DNA of 64,000 nucleotides, taken from Incurvaria masculella (taxonomy: Eukaryota; Arthropoda; Insecta; Lepidoptera; Incurvariidae). Position 1 is the stretch's first letter. The number at the start of each line of letters is the position of its first letter. The stretch is from assembly GCA_946894095.1 (NCBI GenBank), contig OX335644.1:15977595-16041594 (forward strand), read 5' to 3'. Below, piece by piece: positions 22,466 through 34,159 of the stretch. The position numbers and the translations under genes were made by a program. The notes below the pieces were generated by a model. That model did not search any database and was not told the origin of the DNA. It saw only the letters and a list, made by a program, of their open reading frames with translations.

Positions 22466-22779
22466 TTTTTAGGGTTCCGTACCCAAAGGGTGAAAACGGA
22501 ACCCTATTACTAAGCCTCCGCTGTCCGTCCGTCCGTCCGTCCGTCCGTCCGTCTGTCCGTCTGTCACAGGGCTGTATCTCAGTAACCGTAACAGGTAGAC
22601 AGCTGAAATTTTCACAGAGTGTGTATTTATTTTGCCGCTACAACAACAAATAGGTAAGATTAAAAAATAATAAAAATTAAAGGGGGCTCCCATACAATAA
22701 ACGTGTTTTTTTTGTTTTTTTTTACGATGGTACGGAACCCTTCGTGTGCGAGTCCGACTCGCACTTGGCCGGTTTTTTT
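22466..22779 (-). mobile_element. AGGGTTCC repeat, nested
   Basis: Full copy on the minus strand from GGCCGGTTTTTTT back to TTTTTAGGGTTCCG, with CGTCC repeats in the core. It splits the LINE coding remnant between the blocks ending KDII and starting LKWKWAGH. Confidence 0.85.
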
Positions 22780-23424
22780 GAGTGAACAATAATATCTTTT
22801 ATTTTTGTCTTTTCTCTTACCAGTGTATTCCTTATTTTGTCACGCCTTGTTATGCCTACCGAAGTACGGTTTGGTATTTCCCGCAACTTTAGGACTACTT
22901 AACATCACGGTAAATCGCCAGAGGTGTGACCAATGGAATAAAATACTTATTATTTGAGAACCAATTATTACTCGATTAAGATGCGGATTGTATCTACATC
23001 TAGCCTGATTCTACTCAACTTATAGGCTACATAATATAACGCTTCATTACCAGAGAGGTGAGTAGTGAGTGTTAAATTCTTATAACTTGCGAACCACTTA
23101 CCCGATTTATATGCGTATTTTATCTACTTATAGCATCTATGGTTACAGTCAGGTTCGGGATAGGTTACCGTTTTCGATGTTGAGGCTGGCTGTTAGTTGG
23201 AGTCCACGCAAAACTTACCTACGTTACACGTTACTTACTAGGTAAGCAATGTTGCAGTGCAAGTGAAGAAAGGTTCTGGCGGCAAATGCTTTTTTTCTTG
23301 ATGAAGACGGATACTTTGTCCTGGACCAGTTTGACCCTATTTTGGATCAGTCATGTGGGCTACTTTTTATCCATTTAATAATTTAGCCGACACTAACCCG
23401 AGCGAAGCCGGGTACCGCAGCTAG

Positions 23425-23475
23425 TGGATTATAAATAGAAGTTCCTTTACAACAAAGTTGCTTATTCAAAAATAG
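23425..23475. other. short spacer
   Basis: Host or unassigned sequence directly after the Helitron end. Confidence 0.3.
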
Positions 23476-23830
23476 GTCTATGGTTTTGACGAAGGCCGTT
23501 CTATAAAAACACTGAGAAACCTGGTACCTGATTGCCTCCCAAACAATTTGACTCCTGCCAAATTAAATCTACACACTTTGCGAGATTGTTCTCGGCGGTT
23601 TCGGCAGTCGACAAAGTACGTTGTGGTCGCTCTTTTGTGGAGCAAGCGGTCCTTTCCCAGCGTGACGCCCATTGACAACGGATGCACGGGTACAGCCGCA
23701 GGGCAGCTGCAGCGAGCTGATACCACGACAACGGTGCCGTCGGCCTGTGCGTGGAAAATCTGCCCGACTGTGGGCATGCATGGGTGTGATAAGCGCGCTT
23801 GTGGGAACGATTGACAACGAGTGCATTGAG
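23476..23830. other. GC-richer stretch with overlapping frames, not identified
   Basis: Frames of 76 to 99 codons are open on both strands, for example minus 23478-23777 and plus 23548-23814. None carries a motif I recognise, and such overlap is expected from base composition. It could be an old gene or element fragment. Confidence 0.3.
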
Positions 23831-24848
23831 TGATTTAAGGTTTATTTGGGAAGGAGCTGAAGTAAATTATATACATGATATATATTTATGTAGACGCATT
23901 TTAAAACTTCATTTTTCTTCACAAATATAAAAATCCATGGAATCCATAGTGTATCCCTAAAATGCTCTATTCAATGGCGTAAGCGAGCCACATCGATAAA
24001 CTAAGCGATTTATCGATAAGTGATGTGTAACTCTTGTAGAAACTTATTTCTGGCCAGTAAAGAAACAACGGTGGAATGAGAAAATTAATGAAAATTAATC
24101 ACATCGTATGAGATAAGAGAAAAATCCTCAGAACTCAATGCCTATCTCATAAAATGAGACGATATCTACAACATGGATATGACAAATGACCAGATTCTGA
24201 AATAAGTACGTGTAATCCAATCACCAAAAAGATGTCACCAAAAGGTATGTATGAAGAAGATTCTTGTAGGTTCTACTTCGCCAGAATGTAATGAAACCGG
24301 CAGAAAAAGAAATGAAGATTCAAAGATTCAAAGATTCAAAGAGTTTATTTGTGATCTTTAGTTTTGTACACTTCTATCACATCGTCAAGGTTTATACACA
24401 GGTAAGTATATAATTCTACAAGTTATTAACATTCAAATTATTAAATAAATTTTCATTAAGGCACAGTAAGAAATTCGATATAAAAATTAACATTATGCAT
24501 TAAACATTTAAATTAAAATCATTCCATCAAACATTCATTAATCACAATTAAAATTTAAAACATCAGAAAGTATTGTATTAAAGTCAGTCAATCCGAGAGT
24601 GTGATTTATATCTAATGGACGAAATAAAGAAACTGAAAACTGAAACTGTACACTTAATTACATCACTATTGACACCAAACCGTAAAAAATTGCCATTTTT
24701 TTTAATTAAAAAATATATTAACATTTTACAAATTGCAGTATTGATGCCCTTTTAATACCTAATGCATCATTTGTTACCATTGCCTCTCTATTTTCGTAAT
24801 TGAGTACGCTAGCCCCCGGTTGCACCTTTCTTAAAAACGGATATCCTA
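23831..24848. other. AT-rich, no gene recognised
   Basis: Includes a short ATTCAAAG triplication near 24317-24341 and CGATAA-rich sequence near 23994-24025. No other feature supported. Confidence 0.5.
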
Positions 24849-24849
24849 C

Positions 24850-25221
24850 TTTTTTTTTTATGTGACTGGACATGGATGGCTAATACCACAAGTTCTGTCA
24901 TGGTATTAGCCCAACACACCACATGGGAACTAGGTGCCATGCCAGGACCTTCCTTATATTGCACGGCTACATTGAACTGGATGGAAAACACGGACAATTT
25001 TCATTGCCGCTTCAACCATCGTTCATCCAATGCGATGGTACCAACCCGGGCGGGACAAACCCTGCCACCTAGTAAGTAAGGAAGGGAACCTACAGCTTAA
25101 CGTGGAATCCGAACCACGGCCAGCCTCTCTCAACGGTCGCATGGTCACCCATCCAAGACCAGACCGGACCCAGCGTTGCTTAACTTCGGAGAGCGATCGC
25201 CGAAGTGTCGCGCCACTGGGC
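24850..25221 (-). mobile_element. SINE with 5S rRNA-derived head
   Basis: Read on the minus strand, the element starts TGGCCCAGTGGCGCGACACT. It then carries CCGAAGTTAAGCAACG and CTTGGATGGGTGACC, the internal-promoter region of 5S rRNA (plus coordinates 25143-25203). Next come a unique linker, the common SINE body (GATGGTCGAAGC-like, GGTTGGTACCATCGCATTGG) and a 3-prime end with TTAGCCATCCATGTCCAG and an A-rich tail. The first bases TGGCCCAGTGG also fit a tRNA-type A box. The second copy at 54413-54788 differs at only a few sites, so the family has been active recently. Confidence 0.85.
25143..25203 (-). promoter_or_regulatory. 5S-type internal RNA polymerase III promoter in the SINE
   Basis: CCGAAGTTAAGCAACGCTGG and GGTCTTGGATGGGTGACCA correspond to the A-block, intermediate element and C-block of insect 5S genes. 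Function is inferred from this match. The 5S 5-prime third and 3-prime end are absent, so this is not a 5S gene. Confidence 0.75.
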
Positions 25222-25329
25222 CACTGAGGCTGACCTAGCTGTACGGGTATTCTAAAAAATATTTTCGTTGCTAAAACCCCAAAAAGGAGGCTACTTAAAT
25301 TACGGGCTTTGTTTGTTAGTTTGTCGAAA

Positions 25330-25393
25330 AAATCGCTTTGACAAACTCTATACAATCACAAATATTCCTGATTTCTGAGCATGGAATTCCAAG
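25330..25393. repeat. MITE family A, one end
   Basis: TATTCCTGATTTCTGAGCAT, GGAATTCCAAGAATAGGCC and TGC match the right end of the copy at 8325-8550. The left end was not found. Confidence 0.6.
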
Positions 25394-25439
25394 AATAGGC
25401 CTGCAGTTCGTCCTCCCCATACATTTTACATAACACCTA

Positions 25440-25612
25440 CACATAAAATGTTTGGGGAGGTCACGGATATTTTTTATTGCCGCTCATTTTTTAATCAATA
25501 CGATTGTACAAAGCATCAAGTGAGTAAGGAATGTTATGTTGAATTCGAACCATGGCCAGCCTCAACGGCCGTACAGTCACTCATCCAGAAACCCTCTGCT
25601 CTCTCATTTTTC
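25440..25612 (-). mobile_element. diverged SINE copy with remnant 5S head
   Basis: TTATTGCCGCTCATTTTTTA, ATTCGAACCATGGCCAGCCT and CAGTCACTCATCCAG follow the 5S-headed SINE in order. The 5S homology stops after about 15 bases. Confidence 0.6.
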
Positions 25613-25739
25613 TCATCAAATTTTAACGTTTCCACCGCCGTTTCGTTACACCGAACTTAATTGCAATGGAACGAGAATAAAGTGCACGCATGATGTCAAT
25701 GTGAAAATGTTGAAAGCCGAAAATGAAAAGGTCAGAACT

Positions 25740-25885
25740 CAGTTCCCCGATTGGAGCCGGCGGAAGGCTACGGGCGGTGGCGGCGCCGCGCCCACCGCCC
25801 CCGCCCTAGGCTGCCCGTCTGCCGCGCTGCGCCCTAGACGACAGACAGCCCCGATCGCTTCGCCGATGCACCCGTGACAATCTCG
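25740..25885. other. GC-rich island
   Basis: A run dominated by GGCGGTGGCGGCGCCGCGCC-like sequence in AT-rich surroundings. The plus strand is open (113 codons, 25536-25877) but the frame begins in a SINE and the protein is low-complexity Ala/Pro. It could be a promoter-proximal or exon remnant; not identified. Confidence 0.35.
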
Positions 25886-26189
25886 CACTCTAGCGGACAC
25901 GGTAGCAAAGTTGAGCAAATAAAAGTAATTTTGCTCAATTATTTAGTGAAGTTTGAAAAATATTTTATAGTAAAGTGGCACAGTTTAGACCGCAAAATAT
26001 TTTTTTTTAACATGACATTTGTACCTAATAGGCGTTGAGTTTGAAAGTTAAAGTGCTGAATACAGGCGATGCCAAAAGGGCAGCGGATTAAATTGGACAA
26101 GGCAACGCAGAAATATTCATTTCCCGTCTCCATACCGATCGCCATGTTGTAAGTTTCATTACATTTTATTTTATTCTTATGGTTCCGGC

Positions 26190-26460
26190 CTGAATTGCCA
26201 TGTATGTGGTAAGAGGCGACTAAATCTAGAACTCGTCGGCCGTGGTTTAAATTCTACGTAAAACTTTAGGTTCTTCCCTACTCACTAGGTTTAGGATTAA
26301 TCCCGCCCAGGTTTGTACCTTCACATTGAATGAACGATGGTCGAAGCGGCAATGAAAATTGTCGGTGTTTTCCATTCAGTCCAATGTACCCGAGCATAAA
26401 AACGAAGGGTCCTGGCATGTCATCTAGTTCCCATGAGGTGTGCTGGGCTTATAACGTGAG
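26190..26460 (+). mobile_element. SINE body with a third kind of 5-prime sequence
   Basis: The body from GTTTAAATTCTACGTAAAAC through TGAACGATGGTCGAAGCGGC, ATTCAGTCCAATGTACCC and GAGGTGTGCTGGGCTTAT follows the common SINE. The preceding sequence GGTTCCGGCCTGAATTGCC and GTGGTAAGAGGCGACTAAAT differs from both the 5S and tRNA heads. Confidence 0.65.
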
Positions 26461-27323
26461 AGTAAGTATGATATGTATTCCATAATAATTACAATGGTGG
26501 AATTATTAATTGTACTTTATTATATGAATAATCACTGGTCTTGACATTTCTCAAATGAAGCAAATATTCATAAAAACTTTGAAATAAGAATGAAAGAGGA
26601 CGACTGCGAAATTAAATTTACATTGTGAGAGCTCGATTCTTTAGCTTTTAAAATATAGCTAGAGCATCGAACTATCTTTTGGCAATCAAAAACATTGTTA
26701 CAGCTTTTTTTAAATTATAATATGTGGTTTTTTTTACGCCCCTTTAAAACAGAATACAATCATCTGGTAACACGCCCTTAAGGCGGCCCAACCCGGCGGC
26801 CCTAACTCATTCGAGGGCACGGTACAAAACCGTGCTGTTGCGCTCTGGGACCTTCTCTGTTTCAAAGAATAAGACAGGCTCCGTGATGAGGAAGATGCAA
26901 CATGTCCACAAAAAAGACAATGTGCATAGTGTATGATTTGGTAAGATTTACGAAAATTTTAATTTAAAAACGACTTATAGCTAAAAGTAAGCCACGACCG
27001 CTGTAGTAAAAAATCGAAGAAAAACCAAATAGATAATAAATCTTGATTAAATAAGCTATGTCTGATGACTCATCTTTTTAAGATGTTCTTACTTTATCAT
27101 TGCGTAATCCACCTCCAAAGTTATTGTATAAAACGCGCGAAAAATGCGAACTTTCGGACCTTATAACTTAGAAACCAAACACAATTTTACAATGCCAATG
27201 GTCATCAGACATCTAGTTCGATCAAATAAAGCTGTTTTGAGCAAAATTTTGGATCTCTGACAAGAAATATGGGCGTGATCTTCTTTCCCCTTTTGTATGG
27301 GGAGATGAGCGGGATGGGCCACC
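26461..27323. other. no gene; one A-tailed repeat-like block
   Basis: At 26728-26935 the minus strand shows GGTTTTGTACCGTGCCCTCG, GGGCCGCCGGGTTGGGCC and ATTCTGTTTTAAAGGGGCG followed by an A-run, a layout like a SINE or LINE tail. The rest is AT-rich without recognised features. Confidence 0.4.
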
Positions 27324-27698
27324 TTAAGGCGGGCCCGTAAGCATCAGAAAATTACGCTCCCCATACAAACGTACTTTACTAATCATTTGAAAATCACTAT
27401 TCCAATTGCTTGATGTTTGGGACATAATATCAGGCAATAAATATCTATGTCTGGACGTGTTTGTTTTTTAGAAAAATGTATCCTGTGTCACATAGCAGAG
27501 AAAAGAAAATTTGTATGAAGATTTTCTTTTGCCTGTTATTTGACTTGCTTTAGATTTTTCAGCAAAACAAAAAAGTGCAGACACAGATATTTATTGCAGA
27601 ATATAAGATACTAAATATCAAGCAAATCGGAACAGTTTTTTTCAAATGATAAGTAAACTACGTTTGTATGGGGAACATAGCTTACGAGCCGTTCTTAA
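27324..27698. mobile_element. MITE family B, full copy
   Basis: Ends TTAAGGCGGGCCCGTAAGC and the reverse complement of TTAAGAACGGCTCGTAAGC, flanked by TTAA. Inner inverted blocks CTCCCCATACAAACGTA and ATCTATGTCTGGACGTG match the copy at 6808. Confidence 0.85.
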
Positions 27699-29640
27699 GA
27701 GCAGATATTTTGTAGAGGCTATAAATGTTTCACAGGTGAGATCCTGAGACGTGATTACTAAGGTTGTGGTGGTTTCCTTGTTGTACTGGCTAATGACAAA
27801 ATATGACAAATCTCATAATCAAGTCTCTGGTAAATGATAATTTTAAAATTATATATCCATCCTTATTTTTCGCCTGAAGAAAGATCACAATTACCATCAT
27901 CACAATGAAAATGCCACTATGCCACTAAAACCCTGGTCTATGCAAACCACCCAAAACGAATTTGACAGAGCCATATAATACAATATCAACACATAACTCA
28001 AATAAAATACACACAATAAGCTATTAGATATCATAATACAAATACTAAATAAAAAACAAATCACAATATACTTCTTCGCCACACACCAGCACACACCCTC
28101 ACTTACCTATATTCACCCACACACCAACGTTAATTAAATAACAAAGTGTTTCGTTACCGTCTGCTAACTATGTCCAACGGGACCTACATCCTGTTGTTGT
28201 ACAGAATCGTATTGGTTAGGAACTATTAGAACCCAATTATCTATCTATTGCACGATTCGAAAAACAAAAAATGTATATGACCTCACAATGAATATACCAA
28301 ACTGTATTTATATGAAAGGTAATATTTTTTTTTTATTTGAATTTATTTGTTAAAATAATTGTTCGCGAAATTATATTCTTACTCGTTTTTACTATATTAT
28401 ATAGTTCCCGGAAGACGTATGCAGGGCGCGCGGCGAAAGAACGGATTAGAATGGAGTCAAGTTCGGCCGTGTTGAGATATGAAACGGGTCGACTGTGGAA
28501 ACGCCGGTATTAGTAGAAACCGTATTGGGTCATTTGCTAAATAATTTCAGATTTGTTGTGGTTATCTGAGTTGAAAGGGGGGGGGGGGTTATCTAATGGT
28601 AACGAGAAGATGACGATGAAGCTGCGCTTACGACGGTGACGGACGCAAAACGTATAAAATTATATTCTCCACTACACTGGATAGAGTCAACGGATAATAC
28701 ACTCACCATAGCTTATGTGTCGTGTCGGCAGGAGATTGGCGCAGTTTGCTACACTGCCTGTTTGATGTGAACTGGTGAAGTTGTGTCCTGCGACCCAATT
28801 CAGCAGGAGTTTTGTTCCCTTCCTTTAGGTCCTAGCTCAACGCGGTGCGCAATGCCCGAAGAGCGAAGAAAATATTCACTAAGTTACGTAGCTTAAAGCC
28901 TTGTACTGTATAATGTAGTCACTGTTAGTCTGTAGAATAGTAGGTATCGCAGAAAAGTAATGACATAATCAATACTCATTTATTCATTTCAAAAGCATAC
29001 AAATAAAAATATTTTAAACAATTAATAACAAATAATTGTAAGTAACAATAGGCTAGAGAGGACATCCGATAGATAGACCTCCCATATGGGACACTAGACA
29101 TTTTTCCGACTTTCTGTGAATTCTAAGTCGATCTAGTATATCTGAATATTACCGTAACAAAGAAATTGTTACATTGGTACAATAATTTTTATTTATTTTC
29201 GGACAACATAACAGATTACAGACAACTAAACAATAAACAGATTAACAAAAATAACAATATAATAAATCCTAATCCAACAACTGTTGCCACAAAGTATTTT
29301 TTTAAATGTATACGGCATTTTTATTACTTCCTTACCTAGAGAACTTAGCGTAAATTATGTATATATATTAATCAAAAGAAGAACTTATTTAGTAATAGAT
29401 TAAATATAAAAAAATACATATAAAAGGACACATCCCAAAAAAAAAAAAAACAAACTACATGTTTTATATTTATAGTGTCGCTTAAATTTATGTTAGGTAA
29501 AAAAATATTAAAGAAATTTTTATTTTATGTTACATGTTTTCTTTTGCCTTTGCAGCCTTTAAAGACTGTTACAACACGCTTTATGTGTATGTATATTGAA
29601 TCACATCTGAAAATGTACGTAGTATATAATATATCCACTC
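27699..29640. other. no gene recognised
   Basis: Mostly AT-rich. At 28400-28900 GC rises; there is a run of 12 G (28577-28588) and a TATAAAA at about 28653. These could mark a host promoter or a decayed element but nothing confirms either. An A14 run at 29440 lies beyond the LINE that follows, on the strand opposite to its expected tail. Confidence 0.4.
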
Positions 29641-29641
29641 A

Positions 29642-31965
29642 CTATTCATTATTAGCTACAAGTTTTAATAATTTACTTTTAAATGTGTACTGATTCATAG
29701 GAAAAGGGTCAACTAGATTAAATTTTACATTGTAAGTCCTAAACATTCGGAAGAAAGGTTTGCGTTTTCCAGCGTTATTTCTATTAAGGGGAAGATGAAA
29801 TAAGTTAGAGCTGCGAGTGGTTCGTTGATTGGGTACGTGTATGTTCACTTGCGATAATAATTCGCTACAATTTATTTTATTATGGAGTATCTTATGTATA
29901 AACATAACATCAGAAATTTCACGTCGATGACTTAATAGTATTGGTTTTCTTATAACAGTAGTGCAACCTTGTCTTCTGAGTCTAAATTGTAAGACTCGGT
30001 AAAAGTATTTTTGGATGTTTTCTAAAGCATAGATGTATTTTGTATAGAAAGGATTCCAGATTTCCGACGCATATTCTAACTGAGACCTTACTAACGAGTT
30101 AAATAGTATGACATAGCTGTCGGGGTTTCTGAAATCCTTTGAGTTGCGTAGCACAAATCCCATCATTTTAAAAGCTTAAATAGTATGACATAGCTGTCGG
30201 GGTTTCTGAAATCCTTTGAGTTGCGTAGCACAAATCCCATCATTTTAAAAGCTTTATGTATTATATTTTCAATGTGCTCATCAAAATGCAGTTTTTTGTC
30301 TAAAACTATTCCCAGGTCTCGAATACTGTTGACACATTCCAATGCCTCACCGCCTATCGTATATACGAAATCCGTAATATTAAGATTTTTTGTTATCGTC
30401 ATTTTTTTACATTTTGAAATATTCAGTTGCATTTTATACCATTGACAGTAAGAGAAGAACCTATTCAGGTCTTCTTGGACCTTTAAACAATCAGCCATAT
30501 TAGATATTCGGTAAAATATTTTTAAATCGTCTGCGTATAATAGGTATTTACAAAACCTGAAACATTTACCAACATCATTAAGGAAAATGACAAATAAAAA
30601 AGGGCCCAAAATGGACCCTTGAGGGACACCGGAGGTAACCTCAATTGTCGAAGAACTATAACCATTTATTGTAACTTTCTGCAGACGATTGGTAAGGTAA
30701 GATATGAACCATCTTAATAAGTCACCCTTTATTCCATTAAATGCTAGTTTTTCAAATAATGTCATATGATCGACTTTGTCAAAAGCTTTTTGGAAATCTG
30801 TGTAGATAACATCAACCTGTACACTGTCATTGAGAGCTTCGAATAAAAAATTTGTGAACAACATCAGATTACTTACTGTTGACCTATTCCTAACAAATCC
30901 GTGCTGTTCAGCCAATATTCTTTCGCGCATAAAATTATAGACCTTTTCGTGCACTAATTTCTCAAATACCTTGGCTATACATGACAATATCGATATTGGT
31001 CTATAATTTTCTACATTATTAACAGTGCCATTTTTGTGTACTGGGGTGATGTTAGCCAGTTTCCAGTCATCCGGGAAAATTCCAGATTCTAAAGACTTAT
31101 TTAAAATCAAAGATATAGGTAAAGCAAGGGAATAGTATGTTTTTATCCAAAATATAGGCTCGATGCCATCTGGTCCTGGACCCTTGTTTGGATTAAGCAT
31201 TTTAAGGGCCTTACTGACTTCAGACTCAGTCAATACTATTGAGGTTATGATAGGATTAGGAGTATCTGCTCTATTAATATGGTCAAAGTTTACCGAACCG
31301 GCCGAGGATGTTTCAAAGGTGGACTGAAAATATTGATTGAAGCTAGAACTTATCTCAGCGGGATTTTTTAATTTAGTATCTTTATAAGTCATAGAAGAAG
31401 GATACCCGGATGACTTTTTTAAATTATGTACATAGGACCAAAAACTTTTTATGTTATCCTTTAACGAACCTTCAACATGCTCCATGTAAGCTTGGTATTT
31501 AGAATCACACATTAATTTAAATTTAGCTCTTATATCCGAGAAAACCAGATAATCACAATAGTTATTATAAATTTTCCATTTTTTCCATGCCCTTTCTTTA
31601 CGTTTCTCCAAACTAATTAGTGTTTTATCGAACCATGTAGGATACTTGTGATTTTTATTTTGTTTCGGTTTTATTAACGCCACGATTACATCATTTACTA
31701 CCGAATATAACAAAGAAACAGACTCATTTACAGTTAATCTACCTAGTAAGTAAGGCCAATCCACTGAGGATAATTGTTCATTTATCATATCATAATTAGC
31801 TTTTCTAAAATTGTACCTTACATTTTGTTGTTTTGGTAAACAGGGCTCAGGCGTCAGATCTACAAGTACTTCCAAAGGAGGGTGATGGCGGTCTGGGGTT
31901 AATAAAGGGGACGGAGCGGGTGTAAGAGAGCACTTACGATCACTTAGCACTAGGTCGAGTATGCG
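29642..31965 (-). pseudogene. LINE reverse transcriptase, frame broken by a 77-bp duplication
   Basis: RT motifs in order: NPNKGPGPDGI, YRPISILSCIAKVFEKL, EQHGFVRNRSTVSNL, DFQKAFDKVDH, SGVPQGSILGPFLF and the catalytic YADD near 30540. The first frame ends at 30163 and the C-terminal part reads on from a frame starting at 30166. The cause is an exact 77-bp tandem duplication (30101-30177, 30178-30254), which is not a multiple of three. Downstream motifs such as RSQLEYASEIWNPF follow in the second frame. No other lesion was seen. Confidence 0.9.
30101..30254. repeat. 77-bp exact tandem duplication
   Basis: AAATAGTATGACATAGCTGT at 30101 and again at 30178. Both copies end TTTTAAAAGCTT. They are identical by eye. 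Confidence 0.95.
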
Positions 31966-31996
31966 TTCTGGGGCTTAGCATAGTAAGGTAACTTGT

Positions 31997-32159
31997 GGGG
32001 TGAACAGACAGGTGAGTGATTAATCTGACATTTTGTTACATTTCGCACCATGCAGACTGCTTAATTTCAGTTCACTTGGCCGAATACCACGTCGTTAAAT
32101 AGTTGGCATAGTACGAAATGCAACTACACGTCAGATAAAACCAGTCTGCCTGTTCACCC
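31997..32159. mobile_element. MITE family D copy
   Basis: Left end GGGGTGAACAGACAGGTGAG, right end CCAGTCTGCCTGTTCACCC. Inner blocks TTTCGCACCATGCAGACTG and GCATAGTACGAAATGCAACT are inverted. Other copies: 48514, 57439, and 57746 (split). Confidence 0.75.
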
Positions 32160-34158
32160 GGCGAGTCATTCGCTTTGATGACCATTTGATTAGATAACCT
32201 TGGCCAATTTCTAATTTCACTTTGCATGGGACATAATACCATACTCATCTGAAGTGGGCTATGCGTAATGCGATGCAAGTCCTACACATAGCTCATTTGT
32301 TCGTTGCGGTTTTTATCTCTTTATTAAATAGTTAGGAACATTAAAGTAGGTAATTTAAACTTAGAGATACAAAATACTATATTCACTAGCAATAAAGTAG
32401 CTTGTTCTAACTATAATTAGATCGAGTCGATATAATTGCATTGGATACTAAGAGGGTTTTTGCCAATCCATCTCATCCAATAATCCAGCATCCTCTGCAA
32501 CTGAAATGGTGCCTTGTCGAATCAAATTTCTTCGTAGTTTAGTGCTGCATTTTATGATTTAATATTATGATTCAGCTCTCTAATACTATTTTAAAAAGCG
32601 CTCTTCTATATATAATGTTATCGTATACACATGTATGGATATAATTTTATCGGATATAGATGGAGCTGGCGGCAGTGATCGAGGATGAAACCTAACTTCT
32701 ATGTCCATTATTATTAACATGCTGTGCGAAAGATTAAATTCATGCGAAAATAATTATCCATTTGTGGGCGACGCGCGCTAACGCGATTCCGCTTGGCGCA
32801 ATTGAAAGTTAATGTTATAATTAGAAACCCTTTATTTTTATATTTAAGAACCCCATCTCCAGATGGTTTTTATTATTTTAAAATTCTAACAGCGCATGCC
32901 CTTTCATATGACAGCGAATTCATTTTGGTCATGCTCCTTTATTTTTAACCGACTTCAAAAAAAGGAGGAGGTTATCAATTCGTCTGTATGTTTTTTGACT
33001 CTAATAAGTACAAGATATATCGACGACGACAGATTTATTATATATAGGCCTCTGATGATCTTTTTTTTTTGCAATACACATCTCAGATCATTTTATTTTA
33101 ACAGATAGATACATACAACTGCATAATTTGATGATCTTAATTTACGTGGCGTAAGCTTTGAGAGCTTACGCCATTTACGAACTTTGCCAGGTTATTTAAT
33201 GCAAAAAATATACATACAAGCTGTTGACCGATTTTACAAATCTCTATTGATCCAAAGTCGATCATAAACGCTTCAAATAGATTAATTGCATAGGTATACT
33301 GTTTTAGGTATAAGAACTGGCAAGAAACTCCGCGGAATGTATTAAACGTCCACTTAGTCTAAGTTTGCAAAAGTATTTGCCACTGCTTACAATCACAGAT
33401 AAAAACACAAAATTAATAAGAATTGACGAGAATCAACAATGTTGTATGCAACATTTCATGACAAATATCAGTTTATTTGTAAAGAACATGCCCGCTATTT
33501 AACATGTTGCCAATTGGAGTAAGCCAGTACTCACAAACAGCACCCGTTCACGAGCCTCACGCCGGGCACAGCCATCGCCTTTCTCAACCATATTTTAGGG
33601 ATAAAGGAGACCCAAACCCAGCGTCACCACAAGCAAGGACCTTAAAGCGATGCATTAATCCAGTGGCAATAAGAAAAAATTGTAAAACCTTTGTACGATT
33701 TAGTTCTTATGATGAGTATAGTGTCAGATCCATAATTAATACTATTATTTCTGTCATGAACTACTACAGTGGCCTGTACACAAAAAGTCAAAATACAAAA
33801 CTTATTATGTTTACAGCTAAAAAAACGGTATAATAATAACCCTTTAACCTACAGAATAAACCTACAGAAAATTAAGAGTATAATGATTTGAGAGCAACCT
33901 CTGTTATAATGTATGAATAAGATTCCTGTATGAGGTTCTGACCAACACCTACAATTAAATAATGCTTTACTACAGTTCTGATGTCATGTCTGAATGCCCT
34001 CGTCATTATTGATACGAAATTTTATCAAATCAATATTGTTATTATTTTGTTAGTAATTTCACTCTACACGTAGTATTTATCATAAAAATAATATGGATAC
34101 ATAATGTATCGATGGTCAAAATTAGTAAATAAGAAAAAAGTAAATGTCATTGTATCTC
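32160..34158. other. no supported gene
   Basis: AT-rich. Contains a piece of the CGACTTC repeat at 32944-33000, a perfect hairpin GGCGTAAGCT/AGCTTACGCC at 33149-33173, and a 109-codon plus frame at 33504-33833 (His, Pro and Ser-rich start, no recognised domain, no clear splice sites). Confidence 0.4.
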
Positions 34159-34159
34159 A

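Larger units (their letters stand above)
21619..22856 (-). pseudogene. LINE 3-prime fragment inside the Helitron
   Basis: Minus-strand translation gives DKIRNTLVREKTKIKDII, then, after an AGGGTTCC repeat, LKWKWAGHLIRTKDERW, KRSVGRQKKRWDDDI and KERKQWEEMGEAFTLQWGA before a stop. This is the C-terminus of an RTE-like LINE. The 3-prime untranslated region hosts a family C MITE and ends in a (TTA)n tail next to the 10-bp duplication. It is 5-prime truncated, as is usual for LINE insertions. Confidence 0.8.
21395..23424 (+). mobile_element. Helitron interrupted by nested insertions
   Basis: 21430-21608 matches the Helitron at 10680-10830 (ACATTTAACTACCCAGGAAT, TCAGTTCCGCTTACGCTAAG). After a LINE insertion it resumes at 22867 and ends ACCCGAGCGAAGCCGGGTAC CGCAGCTAG with T next. 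TACCGAAGTA borders the insertion on both sides (21609-21618 and 22857-22866) as a 10-bp target duplication. The true 5-prime end was not located; the start given is approximate. Confidence 0.75.
29642..31978 (-). mobile_element. 5-prime truncated jockey/CR1-like LINE
   Basis: The coding region enters at 31978 with the last part of an endonuclease (LDLVLSDRKC, then DRHHPPLEV) and runs through a complete reverse transcriptase to a stop at 29642. The 5-prime end abuts a family D TIR element at about 31997. The 3-prime border was not fixed. Apart from one tandem duplication the frame is open, so the copy is relatively young. Confidence 0.85.

Noticed and set aside
23476..23830. Minus-strand 99-codon and plus-strand 88-codon proteins
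   Set aside because: Three frames are open in the same GC-rich stretch, none with a recognisable motif or splice context.
29430..29460. A14 run as the poly(A) tail of the LINE at 29642-31978
   Set aside because: It is A on the plus strand, whereas a minus-strand LINE would leave T on the plus strand.
33504..33833. 109-codon host exon
   Set aside because: No convincing splice signals or domain; composition is only slightly unlike the background.
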